DNA of 64,000 nucleotides from Actinomycetes bacterium (GTDB lineage: Bacteria; Actinomycetota; Actinomycetes; Nanopelagicales; Nanopelagicaceae): contig BJFZ01000004.1 of NCBI GenBank assembly GCA_014190175.1, positions 1 through 64,000 of the forward strand, given 5' to 3'. The position numbers and the translations under genes are program-made. Positions 38,341-47,961 of the stretch are shown one piece after another. Below the pieces are notes generated by a model that worked only from the letters and a program-made list of their open reading frames with translations, was not told the DNA's origin and ran no database searches. Within the stretch, counting starts at the first letter, position 1; each line of letters opens with the position of its first letter.

Positions 38341-39249
38341 TTATAAACCAGAGTAAGTGTGGCGTCCTGCGCCCCAAATATTTACATAGACGTAATTAAA
38401 TAAAAATGTTGAGCCGGCAAATAAACATAACCATGCGGCTCGCTTTCCTTTCCATCCCGCAGTTACTCGTGCATGTAAATATGCCGCGTATGCAACCCAA
38501 GTAATAAAAGCCCACGTTTCTTTTGGATCCCAACCCCAATAACGTCCCCAAGCGGCTTCAGCCCAGATTGCACCTGCGATTACTGCAAATGTCCAAAGCG
38601 GGAATACCAGAGCAACAAGGCGGTATGAGAGTTGATCTAATTCAGCCAGAGTCGGAAACTGCCTTGCCCAATTAGGTCGATTTTCATTTCCGTCTTCATC
38701 TTGATAGCGATCCATAATCAAGTATGCAGCCGCAACGCAATTTGCTAATAGAAATACTCCACCAGAAATAATCGCAGCGCAAACATGAATAACTAGCCAA
38801 GTTGATTTCAAAGCTGGTGCGAGAGGGGCAGTAGGCACATAAAGCAATGTGACTGCAGTACCTAATGTGAGTAGAACGGCAAGTGTCACGATCAAACCCA
38901 GCCATTGAACTTTATATTTTTTTAGAGTGATTAAATATGCAAACAAAAATGCAAGCGCACCAGTAATTGAGAATTCATACATATTTCCCCAAGGAACCCG
39001 GCCTGCAGATACACCTCGAGATACAACCCCAGCTGACAAGAAAATAAATCCGAGAATTGCTAATGCAATCCCAATTCGCCCGGCTTTTGTATATTTAACA
39101 CTTTTGGTTTTTACAGTTTCATGAGCTAAAGGCTCTACTCGAAAAGACCAAGCTGTTTGAAAAGCAAAAGAGATGAATGCTATAAAAATAATTCCCATTG
39201 AGCTGTAAACAAAATTGTTTGAAAGTGTTGCCCAATCAGTTTTACTCAT
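38341..39249 (-). CDS. ccsB: System II cytochrome c biogenesis protein CcsB/CcsA (ResC-like)
   Basis: Integral membrane haem-handling component of system II cytochrome c maturation, about 302 residues. The WWD domain is readable as AEAAWGRYWGWDPKETWAF, with flanking membrane His residues (LVIHVCAAIISGG, YLHARVTAGW). Together with ResB it delivers haem to apocytochromes outside the membrane. Three start codons follow each other (39255, 39252, 39249); I take the last because GAGGGG is then 5 nt upstream. It overlaps resB by 8 nt. Confidence 0.93.
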   Translation of the reverse strand: MSKTDWATLSNNFVYSSMGIIFIAFISFAFQTAWSFRVEPLAHETVKTKSVKYTKAGRIGIALAILGFIFLSAGVVSRGVSAGRVPWGNMYEFSITGALAFLFAYLITLKKYKVQWLGLIVTLAVLLTLGTAVTLLYVPTAPLAPALKSTWLVIHVCAAIISGGVFLLANCVAAAYLIMDRYQDEDGNENRPNWARQFPTLAELDQLSYRLVALVFPLWTFAVIAGAIWAEAAWGRYWGWDPKETWAFITWVAYAAYLHARVTAGWKGKRAAWLCLFAGSTFLFNYVYVNIWGAGRHTYSGL

Positions 39250-40762
39250 CATCACCCCTCTTTTCTTTCAATACTTTCACTAGTGCAGCAATTTCTTCGG
39301 CCAGACCAGGAGACCTGCTTAGGCCAGCGATTTCAACATTTACCCCAGAACTAGCAGTATTCTCGCCTAAAACTGTTCGTATCCATATTCGCCGCCGGCG
39401 GGCAAAAAGTGATATTAACAACCCCAGTAATGCAAAAACCGCCCCAAGCAGTGCAAACGGTTTTCCGGGGTCGCGCACAATCTGCAAATTAACCCACTTG
39501 GTTACCCCGTCAAAAGTAATACTTCCAATCTCACCGGGAAGTTCCCAAACTTGCCCAGGGGCTAATGACTTCAAACCAACTCGTTCCATTTTCGCAGTAT
39601 TAATTCGATAAACCGATTGTGGTACTCCTGTATCCAATCCTAAATCACCAAGCCATGCTGCCATTAGCAACCTTGGATTTAAAGCCTCGGGATAAGAAGA
39701 AAAGCCGCCCCTAATTTTATCTCGTTCAGCAGTTGGCAAAAATGAACCAACAATTCCCAGTTGAGTAGGAGTTAGATCTGGAACTTTAATTGCACCAATT
39801 GACGTCAAATTACCATCTTGCGGTAAAAACGGAATTGCACCGCTTAAAACAATCTTGCCAGCATTATCTCGCACTGTAACTTTGGGAGAGAAACCATTTG
39901 CTTGTAAGTAAATACGAGTTGATCCGAAAGTAAGTGGCTTATTTACTTTCACTTCAACTCTGCGAGAATCCAACTTTCCACTTTCGGTCACATCAAGAAT
40001 TAAAGAGTAATCAAGTGGTGCATTCGTCAACGGATCATAAACTGCAGTGAATTTCAAAACTTTTAAAGTTACTGGAGGAAAGTCAGATAATTTAAAGAGT
40101 CTTCCTGCTGAGAGCGAGTCATAACTTGTGGCAACATTTGTAAAACTCTCTCCTTCATTTACGATTGCACTTCCACGCATGCCACCAAGTACGCCAGCAG
40201 AAACTCCAATTAAAACTCCAATTAATGAAAGATGAAAGAGTAAATTTCCACTTTCTCTAATAAACCCTTTTTCCACCGCAACTGAAGCGTCACAATCTCT
40301 TATTCGGTATCTGCGCTTACGAAAATGAGCGCGTGCAATTACTAGAATTTCATCAGCACTCTTCTGGCTTTCAAACTTTGTAAACTCCTCAAGTCTTATT
40401 AAATTTTTTGGAGTAAGTGGTGGCAAGGCTCTAATGTTTTTAAAATGCTCCCAAGTTCTTGGGAGAACACAGCCAATTAACGAAATGAAAAGCAAAAGAT
40501 AAATTGCACTAAACCAAGTTGATGAGTAGAGATTAAATAATGAGAATTTATCAAAGATTTTTGCCAGAGTTTGATTATTTACAAAATACTGTTGTACTTG
40601 AGTTGGGTCTTGATTTCGTTGTGGGATTATTGAACCGGGAATAGAAGCTACGCCTAATAACAATAATAAAATTAATGCAGTTCGCATACTCGTTAATTGG
40701 CGCCACAGCCAACGCAATAAACCAATTGTTCCTAGTTCAGGAGTTTTTATCTCGTAACTCAT
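39242..40762 (-). CDS. resB: Cytochrome c biogenesis protein ResB
   Basis: Partner of CcsB in haem ligation, about 506 residues: three N-terminal spans (including LLLLLGVASIPGSIIPQRNQ and the LFISLIGCVLPRTWEH region), a large extracytoplasmic beta-rich domain (about 200-430) and a final span near the C-terminus (PFALLGAVFALLGLLISLF). I chose ATG 40762, which shares one base with the ccdA stop, over an upstream start at 40804 that would overlap ccdA by 43 nt. Confidence 0.92.
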   Translation of the reverse strand: MSYEIKTPELGTIGLLRWLWRQLTSMRTALILLLLLGVASIPGSIIPQRNQDPTQVQQYFVNNQTLAKIFDKFSLFNLYSSTWFSAIYLLLFISLIGCVLPRTWEHFKNIRALPPLTPKNLIRLEEFTKFESQKSADEILVIARAHFRKRRYRIRDCDASVAVEKGFIRESGNLLFHLSLIGVLIGVSAGVLGGMRGSAIVNEGESFTNVATSYDSLSAGRLFKLSDFPPVTLKVLKFTAVYDPLTNAPLDYSLILDVTESGKLDSRRVEVKVNKPLTFGSTRIYLQANGFSPKVTVRDNAGKIVLSGAIPFLPQDGNLTSIGAIKVPDLTPTQLGIVGSFLPTAERDKIRGGFSSYPEALNPRLLMAAWLGDLGLDTGVPQSVYRINTAKMERVGLKSLAPGQVWELPGEIGSITFDGVTKWVNLQIVRDPGKPFALLGAVFALLGLLISLFARRRRIWIRTVLGENTASSGVNVEIAGLSRSPGLAEEIAALVKVLKEKRGDDE

Positions 40763-41511
40763 CAGAGTGCCGTAACAAATGCTGATGAAAATCCTTGTAA
40801 CCAAATCACAATGTCAACCCAGATACCGGTTATTTGTGCAAGACCTAACACAATAAGCATGGATCCACCGATTCGGGTAATAATCTTTGGGGAAATTTTG
40901 CGATAAATCTTCATGCTGCGTTCAATCCCTAAACCAGCAATCAAAAATGGAATTCCCAGACCAATGCAATACCCAAGCGAGAGGAAAGCCCCGCGCACTG
41001 CTGATGATTCGGAAAACGCCAATGTCTGAACCGCTGCCAGCGTCGGTCCAATACAAGGAGTCCAGCCAACAGCAAAGAGCACTCCTAGAAATGGTGCTCC
41101 TGCTAAGCCCAACGTTGTGACAATTTTTGGTCGCAACTGCATTTGGTTTGGTATCACTCCAAGAAAAGCTAAACCCATCAGGACTGTAAATACTCCTAAT
41201 ATTTTTGTCACCAAACTTTGCTGTTCAAGCAAAATACTTCCGGCACCTCCAAAAAGTGCACCGTAAGAAATAAAAACTGTGCTAAATCCCAAGATGAACA
41301 AGATGGTTCCTAAAAGGACTCTACCGCGAGCCGCTTTTGCAGTTAGTTCAACTCCAGTTAACCCTGTTACATATGAAAGATAGGCAGGGACTAACGGCAA
41401 TACGCAAGGTGAAAGAAAAGCAACTATCCCAGCAATTACCGCAATCGGAAATGACAGTAAAACTGATCCATTTAAGACCTGTTCGGTTAATGAAGTTGCA
41501 AGAGCAATCAT
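40762..41511 (-). CDS. ccdA: Thiol reductant transporter CcdA
   Basis: Six-span membrane protein of the DsbD/CcdA family that moves reducing equivalents from thioredoxin to the outside. The redox-active Cys are in SPCVLPLVPAYLSYVTG (first span) and VGWTPCIGPTLAAVQT (fourth span). It supplies electrons to ResA, encoded just upstream with a 4-nt overlap, to keep the CXXCH of apocytochromes reduced. Length of 249 residues is normal. Confidence 0.94.
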   Translation of the reverse strand: MIALATSLTEQVLNGSVLLSFPIAVIAGIVAFLSPCVLPLVPAYLSYVTGLTGVELTAKAARGRVLLGTILFILGFSTVFISYGALFGGAGSILLEQQSLVTKILGVFTVLMGLAFLGVIPNQMQLRPKIVTTLGLAGAPFLGVLFAVGWTPCIGPTLAAVQTLAFSESSAVRGAFLSLGYCIGLGIPFLIAGLGIERSMKIYRKISPKIITRIGGSMLIVLGLAQITGIWVDIVIWLQGFSSAFVTAL

Positions 41512-42062
41512 TTAACACTCTCATTATCTATTTTTTCAATTAGATTCGACAAAGAAGCAACAGTAATGGCTCCTGAAATTCTTGCAGCTACTTTTCTATC
41601 TTTGTCTAAAATTATTGTGGTTGGTATAGATGTAACAGGTAATGAGTTCCTAAATCCTAAAAGGATTTTATCATCAGTGATTGTTGGATATGTAATGTTA
41701 AATCTGCGTGAAAAAGCTAACGCAGAATCTTTTGAATCTCTGGTTAAAATCCCAATAAATTGAGTATTTGGGTACTTCTCCGAAATTGCCTGGAGCCCTG
41801 GAGCTTCAGCGCGACAAGGTGAGCACCACGAAGCCCAAATATTTATAACTGTGATTTTTCCTTTTTCAATAGAAGTATCTTCACCTGAAATCGATTTTCC
41901 ATTTATATCAGGCGCTAGTGATCGATTCTCTTTTGCTACAAAGGTTACAACTCCATCTCCAGCAACGAAAGATTCTTCACTTACAGATGTCCCACCAGAT
42001 CCACATCCAGAGAAAATCAAGGAAGACGAAAGTAAAGCTAAAATTGAGAATCTAGTTTTCAC
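41508..42062 (-). CDS. resA: Thioredoxin-like lipoprotein ResA/TlpA
   Basis: Membrane-anchored thiol-disulfide oxidoreductase, 184 residues. A lipoprotein signal is visible (LLSSSLIFSGCGSGG, lipid-modified Cys at about 20), followed by a TlpA-like thioredoxin domain with WASWCSPCRAEAPG (active CSPC) and a cis-Pro (VTSIPTTIILDKDRK). It reduces apocytochrome c for haem attachment and is re-reduced by CcdA. It overlaps the phosphatase gene by 4 nt. Confidence 0.93.
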   Translation of the reverse strand: MKTRFSILALLSSSLIFSGCGSGGTSVSEESFVAGDGVVTFVAKENRSLAPDINGKSISGEDTSIEKGKITVINIWASWCSPCRAEAPGLQAISEKYPNTQFIGILTRDSKDSALAFSRRFNITYPTITDDKILLGFRNSLPVTSIPTTIILDKDRKVAARISGAITVASLSNLIEKIDNESVK

Positions 42063-42685
42063 TTCTTCTTAGGAGGAAGTAAATCTTTTGCTGGTTCGCA
42101 ATATTCAACATCCTCAATCACCCCATCACTATTGAAAACAAAGGTTGTGATTGACGCTAGTGAGCACTCTCTTTTGCGTGGGTCATGTAATAAAGATCTA
42201 CCTTGTACATGTGAACGCACGATCCAAATCGGAAGTTGGTGGGATACGCAAATTGCTTCAGCACCAATTGAATTATCGCGTGCAGAATAAATTGCTGCCA
42301 TCATTCTTTCAATCTGTTCTTTGTACGGCTCGCCCCAAGAGGGACGCCATGGATTCCATAAGTAGCGCCATGTTGATGGGCGGCGCAAAACTCCGTCTCC
42401 AACTGAAAAAGGTTTTCCTTCAAAAACATTGGCAGCTTCAATCAATCGTGGATCAGTAGTAATCGAAATTCCATGTGCGGCGACAATCGGTGCTGCTGTT
42501 TCTTGCGCTCGCTCAAGTGGTGACACATGTATTGCGCGAATCGGACGATCTTTGGACCAGTCAGCAACGGCTTCCGCCATTTGAACACCACGGGTGGATA
42601 GGTGCCAATTTGGCTGGCGTCCGTATAAGACTTTATTTGGGTTTTCGACTTCGCCATGACGAAGCACATGTACCCGGGTTTTCAT
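42059..42685 (-). CDS. Histidine phosphatase family protein
   Basis: Phosphoglycerate-mutase-like phosphatase, about 208 residues from the start chosen here. The catalytic motif LRHGE begins the protein (counting from this start, His about residue 10), with YGRQPNWHLSTRGVQMAEAV and a second active-site His in CVSHQLPIW. Substrate not predictable. I prefer ATG 42685 to ATG 42697 because TATGAT ends 7 nt before it and neither has a Shine-Dalgarno. It is first in the phosphatase-resA-ccdA-resB-ccsB transcript, a common actinobacterial order. Confidence 0.88.
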   Translation of the reverse strand: MKTRVHVLRHGEVENPNKVLYGRQPNWHLSTRGVQMAEAVADWSKDRPIRAIHVSPLERAQETAAPIVAAHGISITTDPRLIEAANVFEGKPFSVGDGVLRRPSTWRYLWNPWRPSWGEPYKEQIERMMAAIYSARDNSIGAEAICVSHQLPIWIVRSHVQGRSLLHDPRKRECSLASITTFVFNSDGVIEDVEYCEPAKDLLPPKKK

Positions 42686-42692
42686 GAGGGAA

Positions 42693-42698
42693 ATCATA
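42693..42698 (-). promoter_or_regulatory. Candidate leaderless -10 (TATGAT) of the phosphatase-res operon
   Basis: Near-consensus TANNNT hexamer ending 7 nt before ATG 42685. It includes the alternative ATG at 42697, which argues that 42685 is the true start. Confidence 0.55.
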
Positions 42699-42716
42699 GT
42701 GAGGTCGAGATTGGGG

Positions 42717-42722
42717 TAGCGT
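42717..42722 (+). promoter_or_regulatory. Candidate leaderless -10 (TAGCGT)
   Basis: TANNNT hexamer ending 9 nt before the ATG at 42732 (helicase-associated protein), which has no Shine-Dalgarno. Only 46 bp separate this start from the divergent phosphatase start. Confidence 0.4.
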
Positions 42723-42731
42723 TGGCAAGTT

Positions 42732-44942
42732 ATGTCACCTCAATCACTCAACTCGCACCCAACCAGATCCCTGGCCCAGGAGTTACGGGCGCGCAATGAT
42801 GAGCAATTGAGGGCGCTTTTAGCAGCAAGAGGCGATCTTTTGTCGCCATTACCTACTGATATCTCCGCTCTTGCCTCCCGAGCAAGTGCTCCCCCAAGTA
42901 TTTCCAGAGCATTAGATTCCCTTAATCTTTGGGAGATTCAAGTTCTTGAAGCTCTCGTCGCGTTACCAGAACCAATCACAATTGAATCAGTAATTGCTGC
43001 CACTTCAGAGGATGCCAAATTAGTTATTGAAAAACTAATTTCACTTGCGCTGGTCTTCCCAGATGAAGATCAAATCAGAGTTCTCAACGCAATACGCGAT
43101 TCAGTAGGAAATGAACCAACTGGACTTGGACCCGTGCTTGGATTGTTGAGTTCAAACGCGATAAAAAAAATTAGTGATGCGCCAGAAAATGCGCGAACAG
43201 TACTTGATCGCTTAACTTGGGGACCGCCAAGAGGCAGTGTTTCAGATATTAAAAAACCAGGAGTCGCCATCAAATGGTTACTTGATAATGATTTACTCTT
43301 GGCTGTAGATAGCAAAACGGTTGTACTACCTAGAGAAATTGGAATATATCTTCGTGGCGGAAAAATTCACCGCGAACTTCAAAATAAACCAACTGATTAT
43401 CGCGGTCGCGAATTTACCCAAAGCGAAATAGATAAGAGTGCGGTTGGGGCAATTATCACTTTGTTACATCAAACTGAAGAGTTGATGAAATTTTGGGCAG
43501 GAGAACCTCCAGCAATTCTAAGATCTGGCGGTATCGGCGTTAGAGAAGTAAAGAAGGCGGCCGATGCGCTTGGTGTGGATGAGAATTATCTAGTTTTTAT
43601 CGCTGAACTTTCTTATATTTGTGGGCTAGTTACCGTTGATCGAGAAGAAGAATTACTCCCAACTTCTGCATTTGATCTTTGGCTAAATTCAACTCATGAT
43701 GAACGTTGGCAACTCATAGTAAATGGATGGTTAACAACGTCAAGAGTGAGTGGATTAGTCGGAAAAAATGAAGCGAGATACATCTCTGCACTTGGTCCTG
43801 AGATTGATAGAGCAGCAGCTGCCAATTTACGGGGCTTATTTCTTAAGTTAGTTGCCGAGATTTCCCCTTGTGCGCCTGACTTATCCGCATTGTCACAAAG
43901 AGTTCGATGGGAGCGGCCACGACGTGGAGTTGGATTACACACCGATATTGCAAATTGGAGTTCCCGAGAAGCCGAGTGGCTTGGAATTACCGGACGAGGG
44001 GCCATCTCTTCTTTTGGTTCGGCAATTCTGGCTGGAAAAGATGATTCGGGTTTAAGTAAAGCCTTGCCAAAAGAGATCGACCATATTTTGATTCAAGCAG
44101 ATAACACCGCAATTGCGCCAGGTCCACTTCGCCTTGATCTTGCCCAAGAACTTTCGCTAATCGCAAATGTTGAAAGCAAAGGTGGGGCTACTGCCTATCG
44201 TTTCAGTGAGAACTCGATCAGGCGGGGCTTAGATAATGGTCGCAGTAGCGATGAAATAAATATATTTCTCACCAAAATTTCGAAAACTTCAATCCCGCAA
44301 CCTCTCGCATATTTAATTGCTGATGTTGGTAAGCGACATGGAAAATTAAGAGTAGGCATTGGTTGGAGTTCATATATTCGGTGTGAAGATGAATCAGTTG
44401 TAAATGCAATACTCGCTGACAGACGGACCGCCCATTTACAATTGCGAAAAATCGCACCACAGGTTTTATTTACTGAAATCGACACAGAAGAAGCTGTGAA
44501 TACTTTGATTGAAGCCGGTTTCTTGCCTGCAATTGAGGGACGCGATGGAGCGCTTGTCACACGCAAAAGATCTGCAGCCCGGGCAATCTCAAAAACTCGT
44601 CCACCTAGAGTTATTGGAGATTATGAAATTCCGCGTGATGAACTTTTGACTGCGGCACTTCGCGCATTGCGAGCTGGTGATCGCGCTTCAGCGAAACGAA
44701 GTGGTGTTCCAACAACTGTTGCAAGTGCCACTCCAAGTGAAACGATGGCGGCATTAACTGTTGCCATTAAAAGCAAGGAGACGCTAGTTATTGGATATGC
44801 CGATTCTGATGGTGGAGTCAGTCAGCGAATCATCGACCCGATCCAAGTTATGGCTGGCGTGCTTGTGGCCTATGACCATGGCAATGATGAAGTCTTGCGA
44901 TTCCCAGTTTCACGGATAAACGGCATCGCCTTAGTCGAATAG
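42732..44942 (+). CDS. Helicase-associated (XPB N-terminal-like, Helicase_C_3) protein
   Basis: Large cytosolic protein (736 residues) widespread in actinobacteria, usually next to the XPB helicase gene. It begins with a short helical part (LAQELRARNDEQLRALLAAR), has wHTH-like segments in the middle, and contains the helicase-associated domain at about 450-620 (DHILIQADNTAIAPGPLRLD, VESKGGATAYRFSENSIRRG). It ends with a WYL-like beta domain (LVIGYADSDGGVSQRIIDPI). No Walker A/B motif is present, so it is not itself a helicase. A role with XPB in DNA repair or transcription is inferred from family context. Confidence 0.78.
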   Translation: MSPQSLNSHPTRSLAQELRARNDEQLRALLAARGDLLSPLPTDISALASRASAPPSISRALDSLNLWEIQVLEALVALPEPITIESVIAATSEDAKLVIEKLISLALVFPDEDQIRVLNAIRDSVGNEPTGLGPVLGLLSSNAIKKISDAPENARTVLDRLTWGPPRGSVSDIKKPGVAIKWLLDNDLLLAVDSKTVVLPREIGIYLRGGKIHRELQNKPTDYRGREFTQSEIDKSAVGAIITLLHQTEELMKFWAGEPPAILRSGGIGVREVKKAADALGVDENYLVFIAELSYICGLVTVDREEELLPTSAFDLWLNSTHDERWQLIVNGWLTTSRVSGLVGKNEARYISALGPEIDRAAAANLRGLFLKLVAEISPCAPDLSALSQRVRWERPRRGVGLHTDIANWSSREAEWLGITGRGAISSFGSAILAGKDDSGLSKALPKEIDHILIQADNTAIAPGPLRLDLAQELSLIANVESKGGATAYRFSENSIRRGLDNGRSSDEINIFLTKISKTSIPQPLAYLIADVGKRHGKLRVGIGWSSYIRCEDESVVNAILADRRTAHLQLRKIAPQVLFTEIDTEEAVNTLIEAGFLPAIEGRDGALVTRKRSAARAISKTRPPRVIGDYEIPRDELLTAALRALRAGDRASAKRSGVPTTVASATPSETMAALTVAIKSKETLVIGYADSDGGVSQRIIDPIQVMAGVLVAYDHGNDEVLRFPVSRINGIALVE

Positions 44943-44976
44943 GGCAGACTTAGCACTTGGGAAAAAGGGGTGGTTA

Positions 44977-46053
44977 ATGAGTTCGCAACTTTTGGAGCAA
45001 CTAGAACGATTAGTGCGCTGCCAATCCCCAACTTCAGATTTATCAGCATGCCAAGCAGTCATAAATCTAGCCGCAGAGATTGCTAGTGAAGTTTTAAATC
45101 AGCCCGCACAAATTCGCGAAATTGAAAATCGCCCAGTTTTTTGGTGGGGCGATCTGAACCCTGAAATTGTTTTGCTCACCCACCTAGACACAGTTTGGCC
45201 GATCGACTCATTTGCACCTATTTGGGAAATCAAAGATAACCGAATCACCGGTCCTGGTGTTTTTGATATGAAAGCCGGATTTATTCAAGCACTTTATGCA
45301 CTTCGCGGGGTTAGTGGATCCGTTGCTCTCATTGCAACTACTGATGAAGAAAGTGGATCTCATTCATCCAAAAAACTAATTGAAGATTTATCACGCAATG
45401 CCCGAGCTGTTTTAGTTTTTGAGGCATCTGTAGATGGTGCAGTAAAGATTGGAAGAAAAGGTAGTGCTGATTTCAAAGTTACAGTTACTGGCAAGGCTGC
45501 CCATGCTGGATTAGAACCAGAAAAAGGTATTAACGCTAGTACTGAACTTTCACAATTAGTCTTACAAATTGCCAAATTGGAAAATCCAGAATTTGGAACA
45601 ACTGTTGTCCCAACCACTATGACATCGGGAAGTACCACTAATACTGTCCCAGCATTGGCATCTGTAGATATTGATGTACGTTCATTTAAAGCCGCTGAGT
45701 TAAATCGGATTTCTGCAGCGCTAAAATCTTTAGTTCCACAAAATCTAGAGGCTAAAATCACTGTCACTGGACAAATTAATCGTCCGCCACTTGAGTTAAC
45801 TTCAACTCAATCGCTATTTGAGCGAGCAAAAGAAGTTAATGCCGGTTTAGGAAGACCTCCTTTGGTTGGCGTTTCTGTAGGCGGAGTTAGTGATGGAAAT
45901 TTTGCTGCCGCTGTAGGAGCCCCGACACTTGATGGATTGGGTGCAATTGGCGGTGGAGCCCATGCTCAAGGAGAATGGGTTAAGGCAGATTCCATTGATT
46001 CGCAAATTACATTTATAAATGCATTAATTACTGATCTTATTGAGAGGCCTTAA
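44977..46053 (+). CDS. M20 family metallopeptidase (carboxypeptidase G2-like)
   Basis: Zinc-dependent exopeptidase/deacylase, 358 residues. The metal and catalytic residues are in LLTHLDTVWPI (His69, Asp71), GPGVFDMKAGF (Asp97) and TTDEESGSHSS (Glu124/125), and the dimerisation domain follows (GRKGSADFKVTVTGKAAHAG). It has no signal peptide, so it acts in the cytosol on a small peptide or acylated amino acid. AAAGGGGTGG precedes the ATG. It sits between the helicase-associated gene and XPB with gaps of 34 and 2 bp, an unexpected interruption of that pair. Confidence 0.88.
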   Translation: MSSQLLEQLERLVRCQSPTSDLSACQAVINLAAEIASEVLNQPAQIREIENRPVFWWGDLNPEIVLLTHLDTVWPIDSFAPIWEIKDNRITGPGVFDMKAGFIQALYALRGVSGSVALIATTDEESGSHSSKKLIEDLSRNARAVLVFEASVDGAVKIGRKGSADFKVTVTGKAAHAGLEPEKGINASTELSQLVLQIAKLENPEFGTTVVPTTMTSGSTTNTVPALASVDIDVRSFKAAELNRISAALKSLVPQNLEAKITVTGQINRPPLELTSTQSLFERAKEVNAGLGRPPLVGVSVGGVSDGNFAAAVGAPTLDGLGAIGGGAHAQGEWVKADSIDSQITFINALITDLIERP

Positions 46054-46055
46054 TA

Positions 46056-47717
46056 ATGAGCGAAGGTCCACTAATTGTTCAGAGCGATAAAACTCTCCTG
46101 CTTGAAATAGACCATGTGTTAGCTGATGAATGCCGAAAAGCTATTGCTCCGTTTGCTGAATTAGAAAGATCTCCAGAACATATCCACACATATAGATTGA
46201 CTAATCTAGGACTGTGGAATGCACGCGCTGCAGGTCATGATGCAGAAGCCGTAATTGATATTTTATTGCGTTATTCACGGTATTCAGTTCCACATGCATT
46301 GCTGGTTGATATTGCGGAAACTATGGATCGCTACGGAAGACTTCGACTTGAAGCCCATCCGGTACACGGATTAATTCTGACCTCTACTGATGCTGCAGTC
46401 TTAGAAGAAGTACTACGTGCAAAAAAAATAGCGCCCATGTTCGGTCCGCGAATTGATCCTGAAACAGTTGTAGTTTTTGCAAGTGAACGTGGACGTCTAA
46501 AACAAAGTTTATTACGTCTTGGTTGGCCGGCTGAAGATATGGCTGGATATGTAGATGGTGAAGCACATCCAATCTCACTTGTAGAAAAAGATTGGAAGTT
46601 GCGGACTTACCAAAAAATGGCAGCTGAAGGTTTTTGGCATGGAGGTTCAGGTGTAATCGTTTTGCCTTGTGGTGCCGGAAAAACCATGGTGGGTGCTGCG
46701 GCGATGGCACTAGCCAAAGCAACAACTTTAATTTTGGTAACAAATACAGTCGCTGCAAGACAATGGCGGAATGAGTTGCTGCTTAAAACCTCGCTAACTG
46801 AGGATGAAATTGGCGAATACTCAGGAACTAAAAAAGAAATCAAACCAGTCACAATCGCCACTTATCAAGTGCTGACAACTAAAAAAGGTGGGGTGTACGC
46901 GCATTTAGATCTATTTGATTCACATGACTGGGGATTAATTATTTATGATGAGGTTCATTTACTTCCTGCGCCAGTCTTTAGATTTACAGCAGATATCCAA
47001 TCTCGCCGGCGACTTGGCTTAACAGCAACGCTTGTTCGTGAAGATGGAATGGAGGGTGAAGTTTTTTCACTCATTGGTCCAAAACGATACGACGTTCCAT
47101 GGAAAGAAATTGAGGCTCAAGGTTATATTGCCCCTGCTGAATGTATTGAAGTTCGCGTTAATTTAACTGATGCGGAAAGACTTCTTTATGCGACTTCAGA
47201 ACCAGAAAATCGTTACCGAACATGCGCAACAACGTTAACCAAAACTAATGTCGCGAAATTTATCGCTGAGAAGCATCAAGGTGAGCAGGTTTTAGTAATT
47301 GGACAGTATCTTGACCAACTTGCGATACTTAGCGAGACTCTGGGTGTGCCAGTAATAACTGGAGATACCCCTATAAAAGAGCGCGAATCGCTATTCCAAC
47401 TATTTAGGGACGGGGAAGTTAAAACTTTGGTTGTTTCCAAAGTCGCAAATTTCTCAATTGATTTACCTGAAGCCACTATTGCAATTCAAGTATCGGGAGC
47501 CTTTGGATCACGTCAAGAAGAGGCGCAAAGATTAGGCAGAATTTTGCGACCAAAATCAGATGGTCGGGGAGCACGTTTTTACACCTTAGTTGCTCGGGAC
47601 ACTATCGATCAAGATTTCGCGCAGAACAGGCAAAGATTTTTGACTGAACAAGGTTATGCATATCAAATTGTTGATGCAGATGACATTCTCTCTGGTGATA
47701 ATAAATTAGGAAGCTAA
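46056..47717 (+). CDS. XPB-type DNA repair helicase
   Basis: Superfamily 2 ATP-dependent helicase, 553 residues. Domains in order: N-terminal XPB-specific domain (about 1-170, including MFGPRIDPETVVVFASERGR), motif I LPCGAGKT (about 203-210), DEVH box (298-301), motif III GLTATLVREDG, and C-terminal motifs (QEEAQRLGRILRPKSDGRGA). The closing RDTIDQDFAQNRQRFLTEQG is typical of bacterial XPB. GAGG lies before the ATG. It is cotranscribed with the M20 gene. Confidence 0.93.
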   Translation: MSEGPLIVQSDKTLLLEIDHVLADECRKAIAPFAELERSPEHIHTYRLTNLGLWNARAAGHDAEAVIDILLRYSRYSVPHALLVDIAETMDRYGRLRLEAHPVHGLILTSTDAAVLEEVLRAKKIAPMFGPRIDPETVVVFASERGRLKQSLLRLGWPAEDMAGYVDGEAHPISLVEKDWKLRTYQKMAAEGFWHGGSGVIVLPCGAGKTMVGAAAMALAKATTLILVTNTVAARQWRNELLLKTSLTEDEIGEYSGTKKEIKPVTIATYQVLTTKKGGVYAHLDLFDSHDWGLIIYDEVHLLPAPVFRFTADIQSRRRLGLTATLVREDGMEGEVFSLIGPKRYDVPWKEIEAQGYIAPAECIEVRVNLTDAERLLYATSEPENRYRTCATTLTKTNVAKFIAEKHQGEQVLVIGQYLDQLAILSETLGVPVITGDTPIKERESLFQLFRDGEVKTLVVSKVANFSIDLPEATIAIQVSGAFGSRQEEAQRLGRILRPKSDGRGARFYTLVARDTIDQDFAQNRQRFLTEQGYAYQIVDADDILSGDNKLGS

Positions 47718-47721
47718 TAAA

Positions 47722-47961
47722 TTATGAAATTAACGCTTTCCTAAATCTTATTTCATTAAGTTTAAAAAAATCATGATTTTTACCATTAATTAAAATTACC
47801 GGAACTTGTTCTCCATATTTTTCTTCTAACTCTATATTTTTATCAATATAAATTATTTCGATCGTAAATGATAACTCTTGTTGAATTAGGACAACTTCAT
47901 CTCTCATCGCATGACAAAGATGACACCCATGCCGAGAATAAATAGTAACTTTGGCTGTCAT
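47722..47961 (-). CDS. Glutaredoxin-like protein
   Basis: Small thioredoxin-fold protein of 79 residues with an N-terminal redox site YSRHGCHLCHAM (Cys13, Cys16) and cis-Pro in EQVPVILIN. It matches the DUF836/glutaredoxin-like group; partner unknown. Its start overlaps the stop of the upstream 95-residue gene by 4 nt, so the two form a short operon, and it ends 4 bp from XPB in convergent orientation. Confidence 0.85.
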   Translation of the reverse strand: MTAKVTIYSRHGCHLCHAMRDEVVLIQQELSFTIEIIYIDKNIELEEKYGEQVPVILINGKNHDFFKLNEIRFRKALIS

